Part shown: positions 16,572 to 25,528 of the stretch, in pieces
How the letters are laid out: each line of letters starts with the position of its first letter
How positions within the stretch are numbered: the stretch's first letter is position 1
Source of the DNA: Magnetovibrio sp.
GTDB lineage: Bacteria > Pseudomonadota > Alphaproteobacteria > Rhodospirillales > Casp-alpha2
Direction of reading: 5' to 3'
DNA: 36,449 nucleotides
NCBI GenBank assembly: GCA_028817665.1
Contig: JAPPPF010000298.1
Coordinates: 1-36,449, forward strand
Notes under the pieces: model-generated
What the model was told of the DNA's origin: nothing
What the model saw: only the letters and a program-made list of their open reading frames with translations
Database searches by the model: none
Made by a program: the position numbers and the translations under genes

Positions 16572-16595
16572 ATTAACCGCTTTCGCGGCATTAAT
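16572..16595 (-). other. Hairpin with GAAA loop in the murA-hisG gap
   Basis: On the minus strand ATTAA-TG-CCGC-GAAA-GCGG-TTAAT folds into two stacked arms around a GAAA tetraloop with a 2-base bulge. It lies between the murA stop and the hisG start. There is no U-run after it, so it may be an mRNA leader or processing structure of hisG, or a weak murA terminator. Confidence 0.35.
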
Positions 16596-16646
16596 AGAGG
16601 GTTTTCCCGGCGTTCTCTAGCGATTGTTCGGGTCCGGATCGGACCA

Positions 16647-17933
16647 TCACTCGGCGGCGCGCTCGATGGCGGCGCCGCATCCGGCCAATTTCTCCTCGAG
16701 CCGCTCATAGCCGCGGTCCAGGTGGTAGACCCGGTTGACCACCGTCTCGCCCTGCGCCGCCAGGCCGGCCAGGATCAGCGATACCGAGGCCCGGAGATCG
16801 GTGGCCATCACCGGCGCGCCGGACAGGGCGCCGACGCCGCGGATGATGGCCGAGGCGCCGTGGACGTTGATGTCGGCGCCCATCCGGCAAAGCTCGGGCA
16901 CATGCATGAAGCGGTTCTCGAAAATCGTCTCGGTGACCATCGAGGCGCCCTCGGAGACCGCCATCAGGGTCATGAACTGGGCCTGCATGTCGGTGGGAAA
17001 GCCGGGAAACGGCTCGGTCATCAGGTCGACGCCCTTCAACGGGCCGTTGGTCCGGCTGACGCGGATGCCGTCGGTCTCCTCGACGAAGGTGACGCCGGCG
17101 CGGCCGAGCAACTCGATCACCGATTCGATGAGCTCTGCCCGGGTGCCCTTGAGGTACAGCTCGCCGCCGGTGATCGCCGCGGCGACGGCGTAGCTGCCGG
17201 TCTCGATGCGGTCGGGCAGCACCGCGTAGTCGGCGCCGCCGAGCGCGTCGACGCCCTCGACCTTCAAGGTATCGGTGCCGATACCTTCGATCTTGGCGCC
17301 CATGGCGACCAGGCAGTTGGCCAGGTCGGCGACCTCGGGCTCGCGCGCCGCGTTGCCGATGACGGTCTCGCCGTCGGCCAAGACCGCGGCCATCAGGATG
17401 TTCTCCGTGCCGCCGACGGTGACCATGGGAAAGACCACGTGGCCGCCCTTCAGGCCCTTCGGCGCCTGGGCGTTGACGTAACCCTCGGCGAGCTCGATCT
17501 CGGCGCCCAGCTGTTCGAGCGCCTTCAAGTGCAGGTCCACCGGCCGGGTGCCGATGGCGCAGCCGCCCGGCAACGACACCCGCGCCTCGCCGACGCGCGC
17601 CAGCAAAGGCCCCAACACCAGGACCGAGGCGCGCATCTTGCGGACCAGGTCGTAGGGCGCCGTGGTCTCGGAGATCCGCGACGCCGTCAAGTCGAGGACC
17701 CGGCCCATGTTGCCGCCGCTCGGCGCGGCGCCGTTCATGGAGATCTCGACGCCCAGCTCGCCGAGGAGATGCGCCATCGACGAGATGTCGGCCAGGTGCG
17801 GCAGGTTGGAGAGGCTGAGCGTGCCTTCGGTGAGCAAGGACGCCGCCATCAGCGGCAGCGCCGCGTTCTTGGCGCCGCTGATGGGTATTTCGCCGTTCAA
17901 CGGTTTGCCGCCGATGATTCGAATTTGATCCAT
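16647..17933 (-). CDS. murA: UDP-N-acetylglucosamine 1-carboxyvinyltransferase
   Basis: A 428-residue EPSP-synthase-fold enzyme for the first committed step of peptidoglycan synthesis. The N-terminus [31 protein letters not shown] is diagnostic, and the loop [14 protein letters not shown] near residue 120 keeps the catalytic cysteine that fosfomycin alkylates. Further landmarks are FPTDMQAQ and [15 protein letters not shown]. It is transcribed with the his and infA block. Confidence 0.97.
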   Translation of the reverse strand: MDQIRIIGGKPLNGEIPISGAKNAALPLMAASLLTEGTLSLSNLPHLADISSMAHLLGELGVEISMNGAAPSGGNMGRVLDLTASRISETTAPYDLVRKMRASVLVLGPLLARVGEARVSLPGGCAIGTRPVDLHLKALEQLGAEIELAEGYVNAQAPKGLKGGHVVFPMVTVGGTENILMAAVLADGETVIGNAAREPEVADLANCLVAMGAKIEGIGTDTLKVEGVDALGGADYAVLPDRIETGSYAVAAAITGGELYLKGTRAELIESVIELLGRAGVTFVEETDGIRVSRTNGPLKGVDLMTEPFPGFPTDMQAQFMTLMAVSEGASMVTETIFENRFMHVPELCRMGADINVHGASAIIRGVGALSGAPVMATDLRASVSLILAGLAAQGETVVNRVYHLDRGYERLEEKLAGCGAAIERAAE

Positions 17934-18033
17934 GTGACGCCCTGCGGATTGACCCCGATCGGATGCGAGAGCTTTTAAATGAAGCGCCCGCCGGCCTCAA
18001 GGTATCGACTGCAATAATGGCGAAGTTAGGGCG

Positions 18034-18219
18034 CTAGTCCGGGTTCTCGTCCGCGTCGGCGGCGGCGACGTCGGGCTCGCCGCCGCGCGCCCGGGCTTGC
18101 GCCTTGCGTTTCGCCAGGTTGGCCCGCAAGGCGCCGGCCAGGCGCGCGTCGCGGCCGGCCTTGCCGTTCGGCGCCGCCGGCGCCGGGCCGTCTTCATCGG
18201 TTTTCCGCCACTTCGCCAC
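18034..18219 (-). CDS. Small basic conserved protein upstream of murA
   Basis: About 61 residues. The core RLAGALRANLAKRKAQARAR resembles small basic proteins that I recall beside murA in alphaproteobacteria, followed by an acidic tail (DVAAADADENPD). Their function is unknown. The start is uncertain: I prefer GTG at 18219 because the N-terminal part of the track's 85-residue version (GTG at 18291) does not look conserved, but neither start has a clear Shine-Dalgarno. Confidence 0.5.
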   Translation of the reverse strand: MAKWRKTDEDGPAPAAPNGKAGRDARLAGALRANLAKRKAQARARGGEPDVAAADADENPD

Positions 18220-18288
18220 CCCTATCGCCCTCCGGATTAACGCCGCCCAATCGTGGGGGCCCGCCGCCCACCGGTCAAGGGATTGGCT

Positions 18289-18313
18289 CACCGCCGCGAC
18301 GCCGACGGCGGTG
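18289..18313. repeat. Perfect 8-bp inverted repeat upstream of tRNA-Thr
   Basis: CACCGCCG / CGGCGGTG with a 9-base spacer lies between the small gene and tRNA-Thr. It could be an operator or a hairpin; nothing in the sequence decides this. Confidence 0.3.
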
Positions 18314-18361
18314 CTTGCGCGGGCGAGCGGCGTATGGCATTTTGCGCCCGCTTCTCCCGAT

Positions 18362-18436
18362 GCCGCGGTAGCTCAGGGGTAGAGCACGCCCTTGGTAAGG
18401 GCGGGGTCGGTGGTTCAATTCCACTCCGCGGCACCA
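18362..18436 (+). tRNA. tRNA-Thr (GGT)
   Basis: A 75-nt cloverleaf. Acceptor GCCGCGG pairs with CCGCGGC, followed by A and an encoded CCA. The D-arm is AGCTCAGGGGTAGAGC, the anticodon stem-loop CGCCC-TTGGTAA-GGGCG gives GGT, and the T-arm is GGTGGTTCAATTCCACT. Confidence 0.96.
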
Positions 18437-18486
18437 TTTTTCCCTTTATATTCAAAGCACTTACGACGGTTCCGCCAAAACGGCAC

Positions 18487-18504
18487 TATGCAGAACACTG
18501 CATA
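18487..18504. repeat. Inverted repeat TATGCAG / CTGCATA
   Basis: Perfect 7-bp arms with a 4-base AACA spacer, 50 bases past tRNA-Thr. It could be a recombinase core or accessory site in the element scar. Confidence 0.5.
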
Positions 18505-18519
18505 AACATGCACGCTTTC

Positions 18520-18550
18520 CCGGGGGAAATCCGGGGGAAAACCGGGGGAG
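18520..18550 (+). repeat. Three 11-bp-spaced direct repeats, CCGGGGGAAA type
   Basis: CCGGGGGAAAT, CCGGGGGAAAA and CCGGGGGAGG follow one another with an 11-bp period, close to one helical turn. This is the kind of array expected of recombinase or excisionase arm sites; no protein evidence in the window proves it. Confidence 0.6.
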
Positions 18551-18576
18551 GCGTTTTCGGTCCGTTCCCAGCCAGC

Positions 18577-19362
18577 CTAGCGAGTTCTCAGAAGCGAGCG
18601 CCAACCTGGCCCAACCACCCCCGCTTCTGCCCTCTCACGAACGCAGCAATTCCCGGTTTTCCTGCACTTCTGGAACTCGGCTTTTACCCACGGAACCCCC
18701 AACGGGTTCTGGCGGGACGTTCTGTGATTCCACGCAACCCCGACCCGGGCCCGCTCGCCGACGATCCGCACGCTGCCGTCGAGCACGTAGTGGACGCCGA
18801 GCTCGCGGCCGACGGTCTTCACGTCGACGTTCCGATCCTTGTAGGTGAACGACGAATTGCGCGCGATGACGAAGAAGGACCGGGCGTTCGACAGCGCCAT
18901 GATGATGTCCTCGCAGATACCGTCGGTGAAGTAGTCCCGCGCCGCGTCGCCGCTCAGGTTGACGAAGGGCAGGACGGCGATGGACGGTCTGTCGGGAAGC
19001 GCCGGGCCCGGCGCGTCGGGTTCCGCCGGCATGGCTTCGACCTTGTCCGCGGCGCCGGCCGTCACGTCCGCGACGAATCGGAAACCGCGGTGCGGCGCGG
19101 TCCGGATCACCGCTTGCGCGCGGCCGTCGTCGCCGATGGCGCGCCGCGCCGCGTTGATGCGGGTGCTCAGGGTCGCGTCGGAGACGATCCGGCCCCGCCA
19201 CACGGTATCGATCAGCTCGTCCTTGCTGACGACCCGCTCGCGGTTCTCGATCAGGTGCAGGAGGAGGCTGAAGACCTGCGGCTCGACGGCGATGGGATCG
19301 GCGCCGCACCAAAGCTCGAGCCGGTCCGCATCCAATCTGTAGCTGCCAAACTCGTAAATCAC
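18577..19362 (-). pseudogene. CadC-like winged-helix regulator, 3'-truncated
   Basis: The first ~100 residues are an OmpR/PhoB-type winged helix (IYEFGSYRLDADRLELW, RVVSKDELIDTVWRGRIVSDATLSTRI, APHRGFRFVADV). Next comes the linked domain found in adenylate-cyclase-like CadC relatives (IAVLPFVNLSGD, YFTDGICEDII, YVLDGSVRIVGERARV). Relatives continue for several hundred residues with TPR repeats. Here, after about base 18735, the frame runs into unrelated sequence and stops at 18577. The likely start is the GTG at 19362 rather than the TTG at 19398. It is divergent from BenE, so it may once have regulated that locus; this is inference only. Confidence 0.65.
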
Positions 19363-19496
19363 GTCGCAAGAACCGGGTGGCCAAAAACACCGAATCAAGA
19401 ATATCAGAAAGAAACCTAAAGACGATCTTCAAGCGGCGAAAGTACCCCGGGTCTATGGTCCAGCCACCGAATGATGGCGGAAACGGGAGCCCGGCC

Positions 19497-20762
19497 ATGG
19501 TTACAGCGATGACACAAGCGGCGAAGCCCGCCACCGGAGAAAATCGATCCGGCGCCCCGGCGGCCCGGCCGGGCGGGTTGACCGTCGCCGCGGCGTGGGC
19601 CGGCCTGACCGCCTTCGTCTGGTACGTCTTCGGCGCCCTGCCCCTGCACCTGGAGGTCGCCGGCCAACTGGCGCTCAGCCCGGCGCAAGCGTCGAGCTGG
19701 ATCTTCATCATCTGGATGTCCGGCGCGGTCTCGTCGATCGCGCTGTCGCTCCGCTACCGGATTCCCATTCCCATCACCTGGACGCTGCCGGGGCTGATCT
19801 ACCTCGGCACCCTCGCCGGTCAGTTCTCCTTCGCCGAGATCGTCGGCGCCAACCTGATGGCCGGCGCGGTGATCCTGGCGTTCGGCTTCGCCGGCATCGG
19901 CGAGCGCATCATGGCGTGGCTGCCGCTGCCCATCGTCATGGGCATGTTCGGCGGCTCCATCCTGGTCTACGTGACCCGCATGGTCGCCGCCAGCGTCGCC
20001 GACGTCCTGGTCGCCGGCATCACCGTCGCCGCCTATCTCGCTGGGCGGCTGTTGGCCAATCCGAAGCTGCCGCCGATCGGGTTGGCGGTGATCGTCGGCG
20101 CCGCCGCGGTGTTTTTGACCGGCGGCGCGGCGCCCGAGGCCATCGTGTGGGAACTGCCGGAGCTCGTCGTGCCGGAGATCGCCTTCTCGGCGCCGGCCTT
20201 CGTCGCCGTCAGCCTGCCGATGATCGTCTTCGCCATGGGATTGGGCAACGTCCAGGGGCTGGGCTTCCTGCTCAATCAGAAATACCGCGTGCCGGTGACG
20301 CCGGTGACCGTGACGGTCGGCCTGAACTCCATCGTCAACGCGCTGCTGGGCGGTCACGCGGCGACCGTGGCGCGCACCGGCGCGGCGATCCTGGCGGGCC
20401 CCGAGGCCGGACCGAAGGAAAGCCGGTATTGGGCCAACCTGATCGCCGCCGGCCTGACCGTCAGCATCGCGCTGGGCGCCGGAACCCTGGTATCGCTGGT
20501 CGCGGTGCTGCCCGCGAGCTTCGTCGTCACCCTGGCCGGCCTGGCGATCGTGCAATCCCTGCAGACGGCGCTGGAATCAGCCTTCGGCGGCAAGCTCCGG
20601 TTCGGCGCCCTGGCCGCCTTCGCGGTCGCGGCGACGCCCTTCGCGGTGTTCGGCATCACGTCGGCGTTCTGGGCCGTGCTCGCCGGGATCGGCGCCTCCC
20701 TGATGGCCGAACGGCGCGAGATCCTGGCCTACTGGCGGGGCCGCGAGGCCGACGCCGGCTAG
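19497..20762 (+). CDS. benE: Benzoate/H+ symporter, BenE family
   Basis: A 421-residue inner-membrane protein with about 12 hydrophobic segments. It shows BenE landmarks: IPITWTLPGLIYLGTLAG near residue 100, MGLGNVQGLGFLLNQKYRVP near 250, and NALLGGHAATVARTGAAILAG near 290. BenE proteins import benzoate with protons, which fits the box genes alongside. I chose ATG 19497 because GGGAG lies seven bases upstream and the 40 earlier codons of the track are not BenE-like. The stop overlaps the convergent boxB stop by four bases. Confidence 0.88.
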   Translation: MVTAMTQAAKPATGENRSGAPAARPGGLTVAAAWAGLTAFVWYVFGALPLHLEVAGQLALSPAQASSWIFIIWMSGAVSSIALSLRYRIPIPITWTLPGLIYLGTLAGQFSFAEIVGANLMAGAVILAFGFAGIGERIMAWLPLPIVMGMFGGSILVYVTRMVAASVADVLVAGITVAAYLAGRLLANPKLPPIGLAVIVGAAAVFLTGGAAPEAIVWELPELVVPEIAFSAPAFVAVSLPMIVFAMGLGNVQGLGFLLNQKYRVPVTPVTVTVGLNSIVNALLGGHAATVARTGAAILAGPEAGPKESRYWANLIAAGLTVSIALGAGTLVSLVAVLPASFVVTLAGLAIVQSLQTALESAFGGKLRFGALAAFAVAATPFAVFGITSAFWAVLAGIGASLMAERREILAYWRGREADAG

Positions 20763-22183
20763 TGCAGCTTCACGTACTCGAAGTCCATGGGCTGGCCGTG
20801 GATGCCGCGCCGCGGCGCGGCGATCCAGCCGGCCATCTTGCCGGGCTCGGTGACCGGCTTCATCAGGCTCATGACGAAGGCGCGGTCCTCGGCGGTGGGC
20901 ATGAACTCGCCGAGGCGCCTTTCGAACACCTCGTCGGAGATGATCTCGCCCCGCACATCGGTCGAGACGTCCGCCCAGCTGCCGATCTCGCGGCGGAACC
21001 GGGTGCTCGGCAGGGTCAATCGGAATTCGAACCCGGCCTCGGCGATGGTCTTGTTCCAGCGGTCCATGCCGCGCTGGCAGTCGCCGACGTAGAGATTGCG
21101 GGTGATCTCGTTCATGGCGTTGCGGGTCGGCACCTCCATGGTGGTGACGCCGCCGTCGCCGTCGGGCACCTCGATGACCTCGACGGTGCCGGTGCAGTCG
21201 TGATCGTCGAACTTGGCCTCGTCGGGCCGGCCCTTGAGGCCGGTGGCGAAATATCCCGCCGCGTTCGATGACTGGTCGGCGCCGAACAGGTCGAGGCATG
21301 ACGAGAACCAGAAATTGACGTAGCGCTGCAGCAACGGCAGGTCGATGACGCCGGCGGCGCGGAGCGTCTCCGGATCCTCGGCCTTCAACTCCTTCATCAC
21401 CTCGACGGTGCGCTCGACGACGCGGCCGATGACGGTCTAGCCGACGAACATGTTGTATGCCTCCTCGGTGAGCATGAACTGACACGTCCGGGCCAGCGGA
21501 TCGAAGGCCGATTCGGCCAGGCACTTGAGCTGGTACTTGCCGTCGCGGTCGGTGAAGTAGGTGAACATGAAGAAACTGAGCCAGTCCTCGATGGGCTCGT
21601 TGAAGGTGCCGAGGATGCGCGGGTTGTCGGGGTCGCCGGAATGGCGTTCCAAAAGCTCCTCCGCCTCCTCGCGGCCGGCCCGGCCGAAGTGCGCGTGCAA
21701 GAGGTAGACCATGGCCCAGAGGTGGCGGCCTTCCTCGACGTTGACCTGGAACAGGTTGCGGAGGTCGTAGAGCGACGGGCAGGACAGGCCGAGGAGGCGC
21801 TGCTGCTCGACCGACGCGGGCTCCGTGTCGCCCTGGGTGACGATCAGCCGGCGGAGCGCGGCCCGGTGCTCGCCGGGCACGTCCTGCCAGGCCGGCTTGC
21901 CCATGTCGTCGCCGAAACCGATGACGCGGTCCGGGTCGCGCTCGGCCAGGAAGATACCCCACCGGTAGTCGGGCATCTTGACGTGGTCGAAGTGCGCCCA
22001 TCCCTCGGCGCCGACGTTGATGGCGGTGCGGAGATAGACGTCGTTGGCCTGGAAGCCCTCGGGCCCGAGCGCGTTCCACCAGTCGAGATAGCGCGGCTGC
22101 CAGTGCTCGAGGGCGCGCTGCAGCTTGCGGTCGCCGGCCAGGTCGACGTTGTTGGGAATCTTCTGTTGGTAGTCGATGCTCAT
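20759..22183 (-). pseudogene. boxB: Benzoyl-CoA 2,3-epoxidase BoxB, interrupted by an in-frame amber codon
   Basis: BoxB is the diiron subunit that epoxidises benzoyl-CoA with electrons from BoxA. Two track ORFs (21437-22183 and 20759-21400) lie in one frame and together give a full-length 474-codon BoxB, broken only by TAG at codon 249 (21439-21437). The protein before it (YDLRNLFQVNVEEGRHLWAM) and after it (GLKGRPDEAKF, WIAAPRRGIHGQPMDFEYV) is well conserved. Just before the stop, the diiron motif usually read as EEAHHxFVGE is EEAYNMFVG-stop, so both histidines are gone. After it, TVIGRVV replaces the usual (S/T)GxxRV. This is either a dead gene or a cluster of consensus errors. The start lies two bases after the boxC stop. 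Confidence 0.85.
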
Positions 22184-22185
22184 GG

Positions 22186-23844
22186 TCAAACTCTCTTCCA
22201 GTCGAAATCGGGCTTCGAGCCCGACCCGAAGCGCTTCAGAGCGCCCTCCTCCCCGACCGCGTTGGGCCGGTTGAAAATCCAGTTCTGCCAGGCCGACAGC
22301 CGGCCGAACACCTTGGTCAGCATGGTCTCGGCGCCGGCGAAGCGCAGGTTCGCCTCGAGGCCGGTGAGCGCGTCCGGCGACAGCGCCGCGCGCTCCTCGA
22401 TGGCGATGCGAATCTCGTCGTCCCAATCGATGTCGTCGGGGGCGAAGGTGACGAGCCCGGCCGCCTCGGCGTCGAGCGCGGTGAACGGCTCGCCGGCGTG
22501 GCGCGCCAGCTCGGCCAGTTTCTCCGCGTCGCCGGCGAACCGGAGCGCCAGGCGCGAGGAGCCGCTGATCGTCTCGAGGGGCCCGAAGTTCATGTCGGAA
22601 AGCGCGATCGCCGTCGGCCGCCCCTCCTCCTCCGGCAGGTCGAGCATGTAGCTGCGGTCGGCGGCGAGCGCCAGCTCGTAGAGCGTGCCAGCGAAGCACG
22701 AGCCCTCGTCGATCAGCGCGAACAGGCTCCTCGACGAGACATCCAGCCGGGCCAGGGTCCGGCGCAGCATGCCGATGACCTCACGGACGAACCAATCCCC
22801 GGCGTTGGCCGCCAGCGCCGCGTCGGCGGCCAGCACCAGGGCCGCGTCGCCTTCCGTCCTGAGCACGATGACGCCGGCCTCGGCCTCGTTGGTGCGCAGC
22901 ATGAGGATCGCGTCGTCCAGTTCGCGGGCCATGGCCAGCGGCCAGAAGTCCATGCCCTGGGCGCGGATCGCGCCGGCGTCCGCGGGCACGGGTTCCGTCG
23001 GCGCGCGCACCGTCAACGTCGCCGTCCGCGCCGCCCGGTCGACGGCCGCGTCGACAAAGGTGTAGTGGTATCCGTCGGCGTCGGCGCGGCGCGCCAGGGG
23101 CGTCACGGCGACGCCCTCGGCGGCTGGCGGCGCCGGGCGGGCGGCGGCCAGATCGGCGGCGCGGGCCCTCACCCGGTCCATGAACTGTTGAGGCGGCGCG
23201 GTCTCGTCGACCAGCCCCCATTCCTTGGCGCGGCGGCCGCGCACCCCTTCCTCGCTGGTGCAGAAGACGTCGGCGAGGTCGCGGCGCACCCGGCGCTTGT
23301 CGACGACCCGGGTCAGCCCACCGGTGCCCGGCAGCACGCCCAACAGCGGCACCTCGGGCAGGCTGACGGCGCTGGAGCGGTCGTCGACCAGCCAGATCTC
23401 GTCGCAGGCGAGCGCCAGCTCGTAGCCGCCGCCGGCGGTGGTGCCGTTCAGCGCCGCGATGTAGGTGACGCCGGAGTGCCGGCTGGTGTCCTCGATGCCG
23501 TTGCGGGTCTCGTTGGTGAACTTGCAGAAGTTGACCTTCCAGCCGTGGCTCGATTGGCCCAACATGTAGATGTTGGCGCCGGCCGAGAACATGCGGTCCA
23601 GCGCGCTGGTGACGATCACGGCGCCGACGCCCGGGTGCTCGAAACGGAGCCGCTGAAGCGCGTCGTAGAGCTCCATGTCGACGCCGAGGTCGTAGGAATT
23701 GAGCTTCAGCTTGTAGCCCGGCCTGAGCCCGCCGTCCTCGTCGACGCCGAGGGTCAGGGTGGCGACGCCGCCGTCGACGGTGAGCGTCCAATGCCGGTAG
23801 CTGGCGGGATCGCGGTCGTAGACCACCAAGTCTTTTGTTGTCAT
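22186..23844 (-). CDS. boxC: 2,3-epoxybenzoyl-CoA dihydrolase
   Basis: A 552-residue enzyme of the crotonase superfamily that hydrolyses 2,3-epoxybenzoyl-CoA, opening the ring to 3,4-dehydroadipyl-CoA semialdehyde and formate. The crotonase core is clear: AVIVTSALDRMFSAGANIYML near residue 80, and LNGTTAGGGYELALACDEIW near 140. A second, degenerate crotonase-like half follows, ending NWIFNRPNAVGEEGALKRFGSG. The length equals that of known BoxC. It is the first gene of a boxC-boxB operon, divergent from the benzoate-CoA ligase gene, and appears intact. Confidence 0.93.
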   Translation of the reverse strand: MTTKDLVVYDRDPASYRHWTLTVDGGVATLTLGVDEDGGLRPGYKLKLNSYDLGVDMELYDALQRLRFEHPGVGAVIVTSALDRMFSAGANIYMLGQSSHGWKVNFCKFTNETRNGIEDTSRHSGVTYIAALNGTTAGGGYELALACDEIWLVDDRSSAVSLPEVPLLGVLPGTGGLTRVVDKRRVRRDLADVFCTSEEGVRGRRAKEWGLVDETAPPQQFMDRVRARAADLAAARPAPPAAEGVAVTPLARRADADGYHYTFVDAAVDRAARTATLTVRAPTEPVPADAGAIRAQGMDFWPLAMARELDDAILMLRTNEAEAGVIVLRTEGDAALVLAADAALAANAGDWFVREVIGMLRRTLARLDVSSRSLFALIDEGSCFAGTLYELALAADRSYMLDLPEEEGRPTAIALSDMNFGPLETISGSSRLALRFAGDAEKLAELARHAGEPFTALDAEAAGLVTFAPDDIDWDDEIRIAIEERAALSPDALTGLEANLRFAGAETMLTKVFGRLSAWQNWIFNRPNAVGEEGALKRFGSGSKPDFDWKRV

Positions 23845-23873
23845 CGCTACGCGCCCTTGTTCTTGATAGCCGC

Positions 23874-23884
23874 ACTATAATGCA
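23874..23884 (-). promoter_or_regulatory. Candidate boxC -10 box with adjacent TGCA
   Basis: On the minus strand ATGCATTATAGTGCGGCTA contains TATAGT (23879-23874), a 5/6 match to -10, placed 30 bases before the boxC ATG. The flanking TGCA and GGCTA recall the TGCA-containing operators of BzdR/BoxR-type regulators, but the spacing differs from the pattern I remember. No good -35 is visible. Confidence 0.35.
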
Positions 23885-23921
23885 TGTCACGGTCGCCGCT
23901 CACGCGCAAACCCCCGGCGCT

Positions 23922-23950
23922 TTGACCGGTTCGCGGAAAAGGACCAAAAT
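23922..23950 (+). promoter_or_regulatory. Candidate promoter of the benzoate-CoA ligase gene
   Basis: TTGACC (23922-23927) and CAAAAT (23945-23950) are separated by exactly 17 bases, 5/6 and 4/6 matches to the sigma-70 boxes. The predicted transcript starts near 23957 with a very short leader holding the GGGAGG ribosome-binding site. Confidence 0.5.
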
Positions 23951-23971
23951 CACCGTGATCGGGAGGGAAGC

Positions 23972-25525
23972 ATGAACCAATCATCGCCGGGAACCGGGCT
24001 CTACAACGCCGCCGCCGACCTGCTCGGCCGCAACCTCGAAGCCGGGCGCGGCGAACGGATCGCCGTCATCGACGGGGCGGGGCCGACCACCTACGCCGAG
24101 CTCGACGCCCGCGCCAACCGCTTCGCCAACGCCCTCGCCGGCCTCGGGTTGGAGATGGAGCAGCGGGTCGTGCTGTGCCTGCACGACACCGTCGATTTCC
24201 CGGCCTGCTTCCTCGGCGCCATCAAGGCCGGCGTCGTCCCGGTGCCGGTCAACACCCGGCTGACGGAACGCGACTACGACTTCATCCTCGGCGACAGCCG
24301 GGCCCGCGCCCTGGTGGTCTCGGAGAACCTGCTCGGCGCCTTCGCGCCGCACCTCGACGACCATCCGCTCCTCGACCACGTCATCGTCAGCGGCGGCGAC
24401 GGCGGCGGCCACGCGCGCTTGGCGGATTTGACCGACGGCGCCGCCGAGACCTTCCAGGTGGCGCCGACGAAGGCCGACGACATGTGCTTTTGGCTCTACA
24501 CGTCGGGCACCACGGGGATGCCGAAGGGCGCCGTGCACCTGCACGGACACCTGCTCCGGACCGCCGATCTCTACGCCATCCCGACCCTGGGCCTCAGCGA
24601 GGACGACGTCGTCTTCTCCGCCGCCAAGCTGTTCTTCGCCTATGGCCTCGGCAACGCCATGACCTTCCCCTTCGCGGTCGGCGCCACCGCGGTGCTGCTC
24701 GAGGGCCCGCCCATGCCCGACGCCATCATCGGGATATTGAAGGCGCACAAGCCGACGGTGTTCTACGGCGTGCCGACCCTGTTCGCCATGCTGCTGGCCA
24801 ACGACGCCCTGCCGGCGGCCGGCGATCACGCGCTGCGGCTCTGCGTCTCCGCCGGCGAGGCGCTGCCGGGCGATCTGCTGGCGCGCTGGCGCGACGCCGT
24901 CGGCACCGACATCCTCGACGGGCTCGGCTCGACGGAGATGCTGCACATCTTCCTGACCAACCGCCAGGGCGACGTGCGCCCCAATTGCTCCGGCAAGCCG
25001 GTTCCGGGCTACGAACTCAGGATCGTCGACGACGCCGGCCGGCCCGTGGCCGAGGGCGAGCTCGGCAACCTCCACGTCGCCGGGCCGACCAGCGCGATCA
25101 TGTACTGGAACCAGCGCGACAAGAGCCGCGAGACCTTCCTCGGCCCCTGGACCGTGACCGGTGACAAGTACAGCGTCGATACTGAGGGCTACTACATCTA
25201 CGGCGGCCGTTCCGACGACATGCTCAAGGTCGGCGGCATCTACGTCTCGCCCTTCGAGGTCGAGGGCGCGCTGATCGAGCACGCCGCCGTGCTCGAGGCC
25301 GCGGTCGTCGGCCACCCGGATTCCGACGACTTGATCAAGCCGAAGGCCTTCGTCGTCCTGCAGGACGGGCAGGAAGGCACCGAGGCGCTGGCCGACGAAC
25401 TGCGGCAGTTCGTGCGCGACTCGCTCGCCGACTACAAATACCCGCGCTGGATCGAGTTCGTCGACGAGTTGCCGAAGACGGCGACCGGCAAGATCCAGCG
25501 CTTCAAGCTGCGCCAGGCCGGCTGA
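23972..25525 (+). CDS. bclA: Benzoate-CoA ligase family protein
   Basis: A 517-residue ANL-superfamily enzyme that activates benzoate (or a related aryl acid) with ATP and CoA. Motifs are the P-loop-like YTSGTTGMPKGAVHLHGH near residue 175, GLGSTEMLHIFLTN near 320, YIYGGRSDDMLKVGGIYVSPFEVE near 410 and the C-terminal catalytic lysine in KTATGKIQRFKLR. GSTEMLHIFLTN is the acyl-pocket stretch typical of benzoate-CoA ligases. GGGAGG lies just upstream of the ATG. Placement divergent from boxC supports benzoyl-CoA as product. Confidence 0.9.
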   Translation: MNQSSPGTGLYNAAADLLGRNLEAGRGERIAVIDGAGPTTYAELDARANRFANALAGLGLEMEQRVVLCLHDTVDFPACFLGAIKAGVVPVPVNTRLTERDYDFILGDSRARALVVSENLLGAFAPHLDDHPLLDHVIVSGGDGGGHARLADLTDGAAETFQVAPTKADDMCFWLYTSGTTGMPKGAVHLHGHLLRTADLYAIPTLGLSEDDVVFSAAKLFFAYGLGNAMTFPFAVGATAVLLEGPPMPDAIIGILKAHKPTVFYGVPTLFAMLLANDALPAAGDHALRLCVSAGEALPGDLLARWRDAVGTDILDGLGSTEMLHIFLTNRQGDVRPNCSGKPVPGYELRIVDDAGRPVAEGELGNLHVAGPTSAIMYWNQRDKSRETFLGPWTVTGDKYSVDTEGYYIYGGRSDDMLKVGGIYVSPFEVEGALIEHAAVLEAAVVGHPDSDDLIKPKAFVVLQDGQEGTEALADELRQFVRDSLADYKYPRWIEFVDELPKTATGKIQRFKLRQAG

Positions 25526-25528
25526 TCC

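Larger units (their letters stand above)
18437..18735. mobile_element. Foreign-looking insertion scar at the 3' end of tRNA-Thr
   Basis: About 300 bases with AT-rich runs, direct repeats and an inverted repeat separate tRNA-Thr from a regulator gene whose 3' half is missing. No recombinase gene remains and no second copy of the tRNA 3' end was found. The arrangement suggests the attachment-side remnant of an excised or deleted integrative element. The right boundary is inferred from where the regulator's similarity stops. Confidence 0.45.

Noticed and set aside
18253-19419. A 388-codon plus-strand ORF crossing tRNA-Thr and the regulator remnant
   Set aside because: It runs through a tRNA gene and antisense to the winged-helix coding sequence; no domain is visible.
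21437-21439. Programmed readthrough or amber recoding (for example pyrrolysine) in boxB
   Set aside because: No recoding element is evident, no BoxB is known to need it, other genes here use TAG as a normal stop (benE, yhb-neighbour fragment, M23-like), and neighbouring ligand residues are also altered.
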